The notes beneath the pieces were generated by a model. The model was given only the letters and a program-made list of their open reading frames with translations, did no database searches and was not told the DNA's origin. Shown piece by piece: positions 43,836 to 52,153 of a stretch of DNA of 64,000 nt. The position numbers and the translations under genes were made by a program. The DNA is from JAFIFT01 sp020051095. GTDB taxonomy: Bacteria; Pseudomonadota; Gammaproteobacteria; Legionellales; Legionellaceae. How positions within the stretch are numbered: the stretch's first letter is position 1; each line of letters begins with the position of its first letter. The stretch spans positions 297,163-361,162 of the forward strand of contig NZ_CAXMZT010000002.1 in the NCBI RefSeq assembly GCF_964199965.1, read 5' to 3'.

Positions 43836-44702
43836 CTACACAGCCATCTTTCGCAGTTTCACGATTTTTTCATCGCCTATGCCTTGAGAAACACACACAA
43901 GATGATTCACAGGAACATCTTGCCATTCACAGTTAAAATCAGTGAGCCTTTCAGAGGTAACCAGCACGCAATGCGGGTTTCCTTTGCCTTCAATCATATG
44001 ATAGCGATCCCCTTTTTTCACAAACGCATCACCAACGGAGAAATGAAGTGTTCGTGGGGTTTGTTTTTCTTCGCTGTGATAACGACATGCAACCAGTTGC
44101 TTGCCATCGGTCAGCACAAAATTTAAATTTGAATCACCCGGACCACCGTGCGTGGAAACTAAGCGTTCTATTTGGGCAATGGTTTCTTCCAGGGTGATAG
44201 CAACCACCTCAATATTGGATAAATCTCGACCTTTGGCTAATTGTAAAAATAAATGAAACGCATGCTCAGAGTCGGTTTCACCTTGAATGGACTCATAGAT
44301 ATCATCTTCCAATAGATGCCTTAAATGACGCTTAATTTTAGCGAAATTATAAATACCGCCATTATGCATAAACAGGTAGTCCTGATACATAAACGGGTGA
44401 CAGTTATCATGCGAAACACCACCATGAGAGGCCGCTCTGACATGGGATAGAAAACAAGGCGATTTAATTTTCGCAGAAAGATGCAATAAATTTGAGTCAT
44501 TCCAGGCCGGTTGAATCGATTTAAACAAAGCCGGTTCAGTGGATAATTGCGGTACATACCAGCCTAAGCCAAAGCCATCCCCATTGGTCGGCATATCCGT
44601 TTCTCGAGCATGAAGACTTTGACTGATCAAGGAATTAACTGGCTTTACCAAAATATCTTCAATCAATGCATCATGTCCAATATAAGCCACAAATCGACAC
44701 AT
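43836..44702 (-). CDS. Class II glutamine amidotransferase (YafJ-like)
   Basis: A 288-residue enzyme beginning MCRFVAYIG, in which Cys2 is the N-terminal nucleophile after Met removal. Conserved Ntn-type features include GDGFGLGWY (about 41), FLSHVRAAS (about 82), DNCHPF and FMHNGGIYNF (about 112), and GETDSEHAF. The family is found as the stand-alone YafJ type and as EgtC, a dipeptidase of ergothioneine synthesis; no ergothioneine genes are nearby, so YafJ-like is the safer call. It is monocistronic. Confidence 0.9.
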   Translation of the reverse strand: MCRFVAYIGHDALIEDILVKPVNSLISQSLHARETDMPTNGDGFGLGWYVPQLSTEPALFKSIQPAWNDSNLLHLSAKIKSPCFLSHVRAASHGGVSHDNCHPFMYQDYLFMHNGGIYNFAKIKRHLRHLLEDDIYESIQGETDSEHAFHLFLQLAKGRDLSNIEVVAITLEETIAQIERLVSTHGGPGDSNLNFVLTDGKQLVACRYHSEEKQTPRTLHFSVGDAFVKKGDRYHMIEGKGNPHCVLVTSERLTDFNCEWQDVPVNHLVCVSQGIGDEKIVKLRKMAV

Positions 44703-44820
44703 AAAATCTCCCTTTTTAAATGATCACGGGTATACTTTCTTAGAGTGTAGACTATTTTGATCAATGGGCTTTAAGGCTAATCCTTAGGAGGCCGTTCAGC
44801 ATTAAGCTAGTTCGTAATGA

Positions 44821-44847
44821 CCATTAAAAAAACCGGGCACGGGCACG
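44821..44847. repeat. Fragment of the GTGCCC element
   Basis: CCATTAAAAAAACCGGGCAC followed by GGGCACG is the complement of the GTGCCCGTGCCCGGTTTTTA segment inside the 18621 and 25224 copies. No terminal repeats remain. It lies upstream of the SDR gene. Confidence 0.5.
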
Positions 44848-44960
44848 TAAGTCCTAGTAGAGTGATTTTTTAGTTTGGTACCTACAAGACAAAAACAAAA
44901 GCACTCTTTTTGCAGCTGTGATATGCTACTAAAATGGATTGAGATTTTGGGAAGGATATC

Positions 44961-45869
44961 ATGGATCAGTCGCTGCAAACTTTTGTTATCACAGGCGCCA
45001 CCTCAGGTATTGGTTTAGAAATCACGCGAGGACTTTTGCAAGCCAATAAAAACGTCATTATGATTGTCAGGAACCCCGATTTAGCCGACAGGCGCATCGC
45101 CGAATTCAAACGAGATTTTCCTCACTGCCAACTATCCTACATCATTGCCGACCTAGCCAGCCAGCAGCAAGTTGAATCAGCCGCCTCACAACTACGCTAC
45201 CATTGTGAGCAAATACATGGCTTGATTAATAACGCCGGTATCTTTATGACCTCGCATAAACTATCGGAGGATGGTATTGAATTAACTTTTGCCGTCAATC
45301 ACATGAGCCATTTTATTCTCACTCAACTGTTGTTAGATCGTTTAGCAGCATCTGGGTCAGGGCGAATAGTGATGCTTGGCTCACATGCTCATACTTTTGT
45401 GGACCGCATCCAATTTGACAATATTGGTTGGCAAAAAAAATTCCGTAGTCTGAAAGTGTATGGTCAATCCAAACTTGCTAATCTGTTATTCATGAGGCAA
45501 ATTGCCAAACAATTACCATCAACCGTGACCATAAATTCCGCCGATCCGGGCGCTGTGGCCACCCGAATTGGTTGTAATAATGGCAAACTAGAACAAATTG
45601 TGTCCGCCGTGTTTCGTCAGTTTTATCGCTCCATTCCCAAAGGGGCAGAAACCCCCTTATACTTAGCTCTCTCCCCAGATGTTGAAGGTTGTAGTGGTTT
45701 ATTCTATAAAGATAAGCAAAAAATTGACCCATCCGCTTCAGCCCAGTCTGATAACTTAGCTCAACAGCTTTGGGATTTTAGTATGCAGTCGTGGAAAAAT
45801 GCATCGTTGATTAATCATGCTCAAGATATACTCCGTTGCCAGCGCCAGGCGGATCACAGTATAGTGTAA
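44961..45869 (+). CDS. Short-chain dehydrogenase/reductase
   Basis: A 302-residue NAD(P)-dependent oxidoreductase. The cofactor loop is TGATSGIG (about 11-18), then INNAGIF (about 89), Ser in MLGSHAH (about 140), and the catalytic Tyr-x-x-x-Lys in VYGQSKLANLLF (about 166). It is close in style to retinol-dehydrogenase/protochlorophyllide-reductase-like classical SDRs that act on isoprenoid or lipid alcohols. It is the first of four same-strand genes with a membrane protein, a degenerate MBL protein and a Rieske oxygenase, suggesting a shared lipid or steroid-like substrate. Confidence 0.92.
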   Translation: MDQSLQTFVITGATSGIGLEITRGLLQANKNVIMIVRNPDLADRRIAEFKRDFPHCQLSYIIADLASQQQVESAASQLRYHCEQIHGLINNAGIFMTSHKLSEDGIELTFAVNHMSHFILTQLLLDRLAASGSGRIVMLGSHAHTFVDRIQFDNIGWQKKFRSLKVYGQSKLANLLFMRQIAKQLPSTVTINSADPGAVATRIGCNNGKLEQIVSAVFRQFYRSIPKGAETPLYLALSPDVEGCSGLFYKDKQKIDPSASAQSDNLAQQLWDFSMQSWKNASLINHAQDILRCQRQADHSIV

Positions 45870-45900
45870 AAATAACTAACACGGCATAAGGGTTGGCGAC

Positions 45901-46812
45901 ATGATGGCAATTATCAAACCTCAAACGGTTGCTCGTTGGCTATTTGCACTGATCCCACTGGCCGGATTAATCAGCGTTATGTCATTACTAACCGATCAAT
46001 GGTTGAGAACCATTTGGCAATTCACCCTCTTCATAACCCTCCTATTTTATGTCGCCTGTGCCATCATTCCCACCACCATTCGTAAGCTTCAATCGATGCC
46101 CTACACGTTTAATTTAAATAACAATTGGGGCCCAGATGGCATGGAAACTCAAATACTGACCTATGCTTGTTATCATACCCATTGGTATAACCATATCACG
46201 CACACAGCCTTTCCAATAGAAGCTTTTCTTTGGCAGCTGGTTTTATATAGTCATTTAGCGCTAGCCTATAATCAGACCCTGGCGTTCATTGCTTTAACCG
46301 CATTTTCATTGGTGTGGCTATTTCAAGCTGTTAGCGTTAAAGAACGTTTTTTCACTCAAGTGATGGCGAGTTGGTGGCTTGCCGTGGGTATCGTGGTGGT
46401 GCTAGCAACCTATCTTCTATCTGCCGAGTTCTGCTACCATTGGAGCATCCTTTTATTACTGTCCCTAGGATTTTGGCGGTTTTCCGGCCATTGGGTTGAG
46501 CCTATCCCACCTGGACTAATTAACAACGTAAGCTTTGTCTCACTCAAGCAAGCGGGATTTCATATCCGTTTGCTAAACGCGACCCTACTTGGCTTTTTCT
46601 CTGAATTTGCCGCAGGACTTCCTTTTCGTTTGGTGAATACTTGGATTTATGTTGGTTTGCAACAACGGCTCGAAAATGCGCACATGAACTATTCCTGGCA
46701 ACAAGCCAAACGAATTCGAGACGACATCCACAGACAAGGTTGGGAAGCTCATCCGAGAACAAAAAAACTCATTGAAAATGAAGTAGGAGTTTCACATCAT
46801 GGCGGTGCATGA
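45901..46812 (+). CDS. Multi-pass membrane protein of unknown function
   Basis: A 303-residue protein with about seven hydrophobic segments between residues 10 and 200 and a cytoplasmic basic C-terminus (QQAKRIRDDIHRQGWEAHPR). His/Tyr/Trp-rich loops, such as ACYHTHWYNHITHTAFP (about 87-104), could bind metal as in membrane fatty-acid hydroxylases or desaturases, but the classical HxxHH boxes are not obvious. It overlaps the MBL gene by 14 bases and follows the SDR gene by 31 bases, so it belongs to the same operon. Confidence 0.75.
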   Translation: MMAIIKPQTVARWLFALIPLAGLISVMSLLTDQWLRTIWQFTLFITLLFYVACAIIPTTIRKLQSMPYTFNLNNNWGPDGMETQILTYACYHTHWYNHITHTAFPIEAFLWQLVLYSHLALAYNQTLAFIALTAFSLVWLFQAVSVKERFFTQVMASWWLAVGIVVVLATYLLSAEFCYHWSILLLLSLGFWRFSGHWVEPIPPGLINNVSFVSLKQAGFHIRLLNATLLGFFSEFAAGLPFRLVNTWIYVGLQQRLENAHMNYSWQQAKRIRDDIHRQGWEAHPRTKKLIENEVGVSHHGGA

Positions 46813-47701
46813 GACAAAAGCAGCATCCCCCTTTCAACTGCTTGTTAGCGATGACGGAAGCAGTAGTATTCTGATATCTCATCGCCAGCATCGCTACTTG
46901 TTTGACTGCTGGCTCTCGCCTCAATATGTCGCTTTGCACCCGGCATTTTACTCAGGTAAGCGGACTACCCCTGCTTGGCTTAATTTATCTTGCCTACCCG
47001 CCTTAGATGGTCTCTTGCTTTCTAGCCGACAAAACGATCATTCCGATCCGAAAACGCTCCAGGCGATATATCAAAAAAATCCATTATTGCCTATTTGGGC
47101 GCCTGCTTCCTTGGCGTATAAATTACGCCACATTGGCTTTGAGGTGATTTATACCAGTCGGGTTGGGCAGCTGTTTCTTATCAACCAACATCTTCGTGCC
47201 CTGCAATTATCCGGCTATGGCGGGTGTACTCCTTTTTTACTCCAAGACATACCTAGCAAACACACACTCTGTATTGCCCCACATAGTATTGATCTGCCAT
47301 GGTTAAAAGCAAATCACGTCTGGATCTGCCAACAATTTGAATTGTCGCTGGACTGTCCATCCATCACAACACTTTGTATTGGCATTACTCCAACCCTGCT
47401 TGCCCCATTCGGTCGTCTTTCTTGGATAATGCCGCAAAAAGGAATTAATATCCCCTTACCCCAAGACACGTTAAGTATCTTGCAATTGTTAAACCCAAAA
47501 AAAATCATCCCTATTCATCATACGCCCGAATTGAGAAGCGGTTGGGCTGCGAAACATTTAGTCAAGTTCCCGCATGCACCCCAAAGCCCACCCAACCATT
47601 CGTTTATAGATATTGGCACAAAATCCGTATTACAATGGCTAGTAAGCCGATACCAAAAAGGAGATTTTATCAGCCCCAAAAATGAACCCATAAGTTGTTA
47701 A
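46799..47701 (+). CDS. Metallo-beta-lactamase-fold-like protein with degenerate metal site
   Basis: A 300-residue protein with an overall pattern of the MBL/UlaG-like fold. The region corresponding to HxHxDH reads S-R-Q-N-D-H (residues 76-81), so the first two His are Ser and Gln while Asp and His remain. A late His pair is visible in KKIIPIHHTPELR (about 238). It may bind one metal, or have lost activity. It overlaps the membrane-protein gene and is followed by a MITE-like element and then the Rieske oxygenase. UlaG-like MBL domains pair with Rieske domains in CMP-sialic acid hydroxylase, but the Rieske partner here is of a different type. Confidence 0.68.
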   Translation: MAVHETKAASPFQLLVSDDGSSSILISHRQHRYLFDCWLSPQYVALHPAFYSGKRTTPAWLNLSCLPALDGLLLSSRQNDHSDPKTLQAIYQKNPLLPIWAPASLAYKLRHIGFEVIYTSRVGQLFLINQHLRALQLSGYGGCTPFLLQDIPSKHTLCIAPHSIDLPWLKANHVWICQQFELSLDCPSITTLCIGITPTLLAPFGRLSWIMPQKGINIPLPQDTLSILQLLNPKKIIPIHHTPELRSGWAAKHLVKFPHAPQSPPNHSFIDIGTKSVLQWLVSRYQKGDFISPKNEPISC

Positions 47702-47775
47702 TTTTTTTCACATTGGATGTGGATTATTAGGGATCCTCCCTAAGTTGTTATTCAGTTGTCCAATAGGCGCAAGGA

Positions 47776-47900
47776 CAGGACTTACGAAAAACCCAAAGGT
47801 CGAGGCAAAAAAAGTTTTTAATGAGGGAGTTTAGATTCACTAAATGACCGAATTATAAACTTTATTTAACGAAGAGATTGGGAGCTTTTCGTAAGTCCTG
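47776..47900. repeat. MITE-like element with CAGGACTTACGAAAA inverted ends
   Basis: A 125-base non-coding element. The left end CAGGACTTACGAAAA is matched exactly by the inverted right end TTTTCGTAAGTCCTG, and complementarity continues for several bases. It ends one base before the AAGGAGG ribosome-binding site of the Rieske gene, so it sits between two genes of what was probably one operon. Confidence 0.8.
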
Positions 47901-47907
47901 AAGGAGG
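47901..47907 (+). promoter_or_regulatory. Strong ribosome-binding site of the Rieske oxygenase gene
   Basis: AAGGAGG, six bases before the ATG at 47914. This decides the start against an in-frame TTG at 47908, which would overlap the site's spacing. Confidence 0.75.
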
Positions 47908-47913
47908 TTGTCT

Positions 47914-48960
47914 ATGCACAAAGCGGATATCTATACACACTACCCTCAAGGGTGGTTTGCTGTTTGTTTTTCTTCAGAAATACAGCCCGGGCAAGCGAGG
48001 GCAAGAAAATTAATGGGGAAAGAGTTCCTATTATGGCGTGATGACGCTGGCAATGCCCATTTGCAGGACGCGTATTGTCCCCATTTGGGAACGCACTTGG
48101 GCCATTGTGGCAAAGTCATTGGTCAAAAAATCCAGTGTCCGTTTCATGGTTTAACCTTTGATGGTCAAGGCAAATGCTCAACGACCCTCAAAAAAATGAG
48201 TCAACCTCATGGCAAGGCGGTTGGCTTAAAAACCTATCCCCTAGTCGAGCAAAATGGCATTATTTTTAGTGCCTTTGACAGTGAGTCGACCTTTGCACAT
48301 TGGAAAATGGACCCGGTAGATTTAAGTGAGTATATGCCTTCACGAACAGCGTTTTTTACGCTTCAATCAAGTCCTCACGAAATAACTGAAAACACCCTAG
48401 ATTTACGCCATTTCAGCGCCTTACATCAATACCGAGGGGCTTGTCTTGAATATGAAGCAAATGGCCAGTACTTACAAGTTAGGACTGCTATTAAACGGGA
48501 TGGCAAATTGTTTGGGCGCTCCGGGCTAGTGAACATCGAAACTCTCACACACCATCATGGGTTAGGTTATGCGAATGTTCACATTTTAGTGACTGAATTA
48601 GGCATACGGTTTTGCGGGTTCGTCCTACCAACCCCCATCGATAACCGCCATATTGAACTTAGGTTTCAATTACAAATGAAATCGATGGATAACGTCAAAC
48701 AAGTGCACCCGCTTCTCCGTTTCATGCCTAATCGATGGGCTAATAAGCTTGTTTTCAGACAGTCATTTAAAGGGTTTTTATTGAATGTCGCCGAAGATTT
48801 ACCCATCTGGCAAACAAAAACGTATTTAAGTGAACCTGCCTTATCGGAACTCGATGGCCCTATTCCCTTTTATCGTCAATGGGCAAGCCAGTTTTATCTG
48901 CCAGTGGACAGTCAATCGAAGAAGGCTTGCGTGAAGGAAAACTATGACTATACCACATAA
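47914..48960 (+). CDS. Rieske non-heme iron oxygenase, KshA/DAF-36-like
   Basis: About 348 residues. The N-terminal Rieske [2Fe-2S] domain has Cys-x-His in YCPHLGTHLGHCG (about 55) and Cys-x2-His in CPFHGLTFDG (about 76). The catalytic domain has ENTLDLRHFSALHQYRG (about 160-176), with an acidic bridging residue and two His that can hold the mononuclear iron. The layout matches ring-hydroxylating-type enzymes that act on sterols and other hydrophobic rings (KshA 3-ketosteroid hydroxylase, Neverland/DAF-36 cholesterol 7-desaturase). No dedicated reductase lies nearby. With the SDR it could oxidise a sterol or isoprenoid, possibly of host origin; the substrate is inferred. Confidence 0.88.
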   Translation: MHKADIYTHYPQGWFAVCFSSEIQPGQARARKLMGKEFLLWRDDAGNAHLQDAYCPHLGTHLGHCGKVIGQKIQCPFHGLTFDGQGKCSTTLKKMSQPHGKAVGLKTYPLVEQNGIIFSAFDSESTFAHWKMDPVDLSEYMPSRTAFFTLQSSPHEITENTLDLRHFSALHQYRGACLEYEANGQYLQVRTAIKRDGKLFGRSGLVNIETLTHHHGLGYANVHILVTELGIRFCGFVLPTPIDNRHIELRFQLQMKSMDNVKQVHPLLRFMPNRWANKLVFRQSFKGFLLNVAEDLPIWQTKTYLSEPALSELDGPIPFYRQWASQFYLPVDSQSKKACVKENYDYTT

Positions 48961-49601
48961 GCCAATTTAACCATGATTGCATACAAAAAAGGCATATAGG
49001 TATCACTTGGATTGAGATTTGATTCCCCATACCCAGCGGTGTATTGGCCGCTAATTTCAGCCAGGAAATGGGGATGGATTGGTGTATTCATTCCGACGAT
49101 AAATGTCGGTGAGTAACTCGATTTATCCACGACGAAATCACGACGATGCAGCCTGGAGACGCCGGCACCGGAGTATAAACGCCAATTGGAATTGGCTATT
49201 TTCATCATGACTTTTGCTAACACGGATAGTGTGTCTGTTTTGGTAGTGAGTTGGGTTTGTCCATGGTTATTAAATGCAAACAAACTCCATGGATCAAACG
49301 TCACTGTGGCATTGGGGAAGCGAATATAATTTGCTTCCATGGCAAAATAAGGTGATAGCTCATAATCCACAAATCCTCCCCAGACGGCGCCACCTTCTTT
49401 TGCCTCTATTGGTGTGGAAATTGACAGTGCCATATTTTGGTTTTCTAGGTTGGGTACTAAACCTCGCCAAGTCGTTGAGCCAGCCCCGCCTAAAACACCA
49501 AAATAGAAACGATGGTTTTCAGAAGTGCGGGCATCCTTCGCATTGATAGGACCTTGTATCCCTAAGAATATCAGCAAAATGAAGACTAATTTTTGCATCA
49601 T
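48948..49601 (-). CDS. Outer-membrane beta-barrel protein
   Basis: About 217 residues with a signal peptide (QKLVFILLIFLGIQGPINA). The mature protein has alternating amphipathic strands: RFYFGVLGGAGSTTW, GGAVWGGFVDYELS, YFAMEANYIRF, NWRLYSGAGVSRL, PHFLAEISGQYTAGYG and a final strand ending in aromatic/hydrophobic residues (FLYAIMVKLAYVV). This fits the OmpA-like eight-stranded barrels (OMP_b-brl). ATG 49601 or 49598 is preferred to GTG 49607. Its 3' end overlaps the convergent Rieske gene by 13 bases. Confidence 0.85.
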   Translation of the reverse strand: MMQKLVFILLIFLGIQGPINAKDARTSENHRFYFGVLGGAGSTTWRGLVPNLENQNMALSISTPIEAKEGGAVWGGFVDYELSPYFAMEANYIRFPNATVTFDPWSLFAFNNHGQTQLTTKTDTLSVLAKVMMKIANSNWRLYSGAGVSRLHRRDFVVDKSSYSPTFIVGMNTPIHPHFLAEISGQYTAGYGESNLNPSDTYMPFLYAIMVKLAYVV

Positions 49602-49617
49602 TGACACTCAGAAAACG

Positions 49618-49962
49618 TCAGACACATCGGCGACCATCACCACTGCAAAGTTGATTCTTAGAATCTCTTCCACCGTTGATATAACAATTCCAACTATCCA
49701 CACAATCTTGCGCAGGGGTATGCCTTTGGTTGGCACAGGCCGATTGTAAGGAACCATATGCTGCCACCATGCGATTAAGTATTTGCTTCATGTCCTGGCA
49801 CATGCCTTTGGGTAAACCTGTTTGCTGGCAATAGCAGCTTGCTGCTATTTGGAACGAAGCACAAAATCCAGGATGATTGGTTGGTAGCGCATTCTGACAT
49901 GCATAAGATTGAAAAAAGCTGGTAAGCAAAACGAGAAAAGTGAATAAGCGTAATTTGAACAT
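49618..49962 (-). CDS. Small secreted Cys-rich protein
   Basis: A 114-residue protein with a signal peptide ending near SYAC. It contains about ten Cys in the mature part, including CYCQQTG, CQDMK, CANQ, DCVDSWNC, LCSG and RRCV at the end, enough for five disulphides. No named family is recognised. It lies 10 bases upstream of the beta-barrel gene on the same strand and is probably co-transcribed, so the two may function together at the cell surface. Confidence 0.78.
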   Translation of the reverse strand: MFKLRLFTFLVLLTSFFQSYACQNALPTNHPGFCASFQIAASCYCQQTGLPKGMCQDMKQILNRMVAAYGSLQSACANQRHTPAQDCVDSWNCYINGGRDSKNQLCSGDGRRCV

Positions 49963-50119
49963 CCTATGAAATCCTTTTATACATCATTGCGTGATTAAGG
50001 GCATGCCCTAAAATCAGACCTCAATCCATTTTCACCGCAGATCAAGGAACGTTCATTCCCTTCAGTGCGTCTCCATTAAATCTTAATTAAAGCCAATGTT
50101 CAAGTATTTCTTGCCAGTG

Positions 50120-51574
50120 TTATTGAATTTGAAACATGTACCTATCATTGATAAACTGTTGGAAATGTTCTGAGATTTCCAATAATTTTCCCAAGTCATC
50201 TGGATCGGATAGGTTGTCGATGGCTTGTTGGATGATTGCAAAGTTACTTTTTCGATCGCATTTAGTTCCACGAGTCAAGCTATCTTCAAAATAATCGGGG
50301 TAGGCTTCTAAAAGAATGCGAAGGTGCTCAAATTTCCCCTGTCGAATGCAAAAAGAAACAATATCTTCATCGTCTTGATTAATAAAATTATAAGCCCTCA
50401 CCCGATCATCAGTTTGTTTTAAAAAGGCATCAAACACTTGTTTGAACTGCTTCGCATTGAGTAGATCGATGGCATGGTGTAACGCTGTATTATCCTTTCT
50501 GTCGTGGACTAAGCAATTAGCCCCTGCTTGGATGAGTTGCACCACAGCATTCACCCGCTTATTGAACAAAGCAAATAATAATGCCGTCTTACCGGAATGG
50601 TTCTGTTGCCTATCAACCCGCGCGCCATGATCTAATAGTTGTTGGATATACTTTGTTTTGCCCATCGCTGCGGCAATCATTAAAGGCATGAGCGTGTCTT
50701 TTTCGCGATTATCAAAGGGTTGATTCATTTCATTGACTAATACCGCTGGTAATGCGCTTTGGGTCTCTAACCAATGGAACGCTAGTGTTTTACCACTCAA
50801 CATGGCTTGGATTAGAGGCGTCATCATCAGCATTTCCCCTTGATAGAGGGCTAAGCAGGGCTTTGATTTAGGCACTGAGGCTAACTGATAGTGCTGCTGG
50901 TGATTTTGTAAAAACTGGGTCATTGACTCATCATTATCTTCTGGGTTTAAAAATAAATACTCTTTTGAAGCTCTTTCATCATAGGCATTATAATCAACTA
51001 AAAATTGTTCCCCCTCATTCATACTCTGGGTCGTCATCACTTTGACTATTTTTCGACCCTTGGAGGTCGCTTCAACAAACACCACATTATCATTTGTATC
51101 GGAATAGTTGATAAATCGAGTAAAGTTACCTTTAAACTGGGCATCAACAATCCTTATTCCAACCCTCATCGCATAATGGTTGTTAGCCTCATCGCTGCTG
51201 TCTAAGTATTGGCTAAATTCCTTCGCTGAAGGATATTCCTCACCCGTATATTCAGCAACACACGTTCCCTCTTCAATGGGTTGCTTGGCAAAAAGCCCTT
51301 TCCCTTCAATTTGATTCAAGAGATGAATTGGCTTTACTTCAACGAGCTCCGATTGGTCTAATGGTGAGATAAGATAATCTTCGGGACGCATCCCTTTAAT
51401 GTTTAAATTTTTTAATAGTTGTCGTTTCTCTTTGAGAGAATAAGACTTAATTTTCTTTTTTTCAGGCTGAAATATGGATAACTTCCCGGCCGTGCCGGAG
51501 GTTTGAAAATCGTTTAACCACTTCGGCTGTTTCGTCTTGCGCTTTCCTTTAAGGGACTCTTTTTTGCTGGGCAT
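50120..51574 (-). CDS. SET-domain lysine methyltransferase with ankyrin repeats (RomA/LegAS4-like effector)
   Basis: A 484-residue protein. A basic N-terminus with KKESLKGKRKTKQPK (4-18) could be a nuclear localisation signal. The SET domain (about 77-205) has GKGLFAKQPI (91-100), FTRFINYSDTND (151-162) for the NHS-type SAM pocket, and the catalytic Tyr195 in VDYNAYDE. Ankyrin repeats follow: TLMPLMIAAAMGKTKYIQQLL (294-314), KTALLFALFNKR (329-340), and NTALHHAIDLL (362-372). L. pneumophila RomA/LegAS4, a type IV effector that methylates host histone H3, has the same SET-then-ankyrin order, so host chromatin is the likely target. Stand-alone gene beside a TTTGTACCGGA element. Confidence 0.88.
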   Translation of the reverse strand: MPSKKESLKGKRKTKQPKWLNDFQTSGTAGKLSIFQPEKKKIKSYSLKEKRQLLKNLNIKGMRPEDYLISPLDQSELVEVKPIHLLNQIEGKGLFAKQPIEEGTCVAEYTGEEYPSAKEFSQYLDSSDEANNHYAMRVGIRIVDAQFKGNFTRFINYSDTNDNVVFVEATSKGRKIVKVMTTQSMNEGEQFLVDYNAYDERASKEYLFLNPEDNDESMTQFLQNHQQHYQLASVPKSKPCLALYQGEMLMMTPLIQAMLSGKTLAFHWLETQSALPAVLVNEMNQPFDNREKDTLMPLMIAAAMGKTKYIQQLLDHGARVDRQQNHSGKTALLFALFNKRVNAVVQLIQAGANCLVHDRKDNTALHHAIDLLNAKQFKQVFDAFLKQTDDRVRAYNFINQDDEDIVSFCIRQGKFEHLRILLEAYPDYFEDSLTRGTKCDRKSNFAIIQQAIDNLSDPDDLGKLLEISEHFQQFINDRYMFQIQ

Positions 51575-51739
51575 ATCATTCTCACGAGGTTTGACGTCAT
51601 TGCTTTGATAAGTGAATAGATTAAAGGCATTGATTATTTTAAAAACAACACCAATAGATTTATTTTAAATCAAGGAGTGTATTTTATAGAATCCACATTA
51701 AGGTTTTCTTAAGCGGTAATTGATCGTTTGAATATTGCC

Positions 51740-51819
51740 TTTGTACCGGACAAAAAAAAGGAACTAATACGGGCTCGGGCTCGGGCAAGTATTAGATATG
51801 AGGTTTTATCCGGTACAAA
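51740..51819. repeat. Short complete copy of the TTTGTACCGGA / hexamer element
   Basis: An 80-base copy with both TIRs: TTTGTACCGGACAAAA on the left and the inverted TTTTATCCGGTACAAA on the right. The core is three GGGCTC-type hexamers (51769-51786). Orientation is opposite to the 18621 copy: its right arm (GATATGAGGTTTTATCC...) matches the other's left arm. It lies between the SET-ankyrin and acylphosphatase genes. Confidence 0.8.
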
Positions 51820-51834
51820 GTATATAATATGAAA

Positions 51835-52122
51835 TCAACCCTCGTCATAACGAATCGCAAAATCCGTCAAGGGCTCGGGCTCTACTTTTTCTTGGTGGAC
51901 AGACTCAACCTTCGCCAATGCGGGGCCTTTATGAAGCCATTGCCAGAGTGCTTCAAGCTGTTGCTCTTCTCCCATCGCCAACACTTCAACGCTGCCATCT
52001 GACCGATTACGAACCCACCCGGTCAAACCGCCGATTTGCATGGCCTGTTTGACAGTAGAGTCTCTATACCAAACCCCTTGCACTTTTCCATACACTCGAT
52101 ACCGCATGCATTGTGTTGCCAT
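51835..52122 (-). CDS. acyP: Acylphosphatase
   Basis: About 95 residues. The signature VYGKVQGVWYRDST (Arg of the substrate loop) and GWVRNRSDGSVEVLAMG (catalytic Asn) are both present. It hydrolyses acyl phosphates such as acetyl or carbamoyl phosphate in the cytosol. The ATG at 52122 follows AAGGA with normal spacing, so the longer frame from 52143 is less likely. It lies about 30 bases downstream of the 52154 gene and may be its operon partner. Confidence 0.95.
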   Translation of the reverse strand: MATQCMRYRVYGKVQGVWYRDSTVKQAMQIGGLTGWVRNRSDGSVEVLAMGEEQQLEALWQWLHKGPALAKVESVHQEKVEPEPLTDFAIRYDEG

Positions 52123-52153
52123 AACTCTATCCTTGTTATTCATAAATGAATGT

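Noticed and set aside
46799..48960. CMP-sialic acid hydroxylase split into MBL and Rieske parts
   Set aside because: The Rieske protein has its own mononuclear-iron catalytic domain (ENTLDLRHFSALH), which CMP-sialic acid hydroxylase lacks, so the resemblance is superficial.
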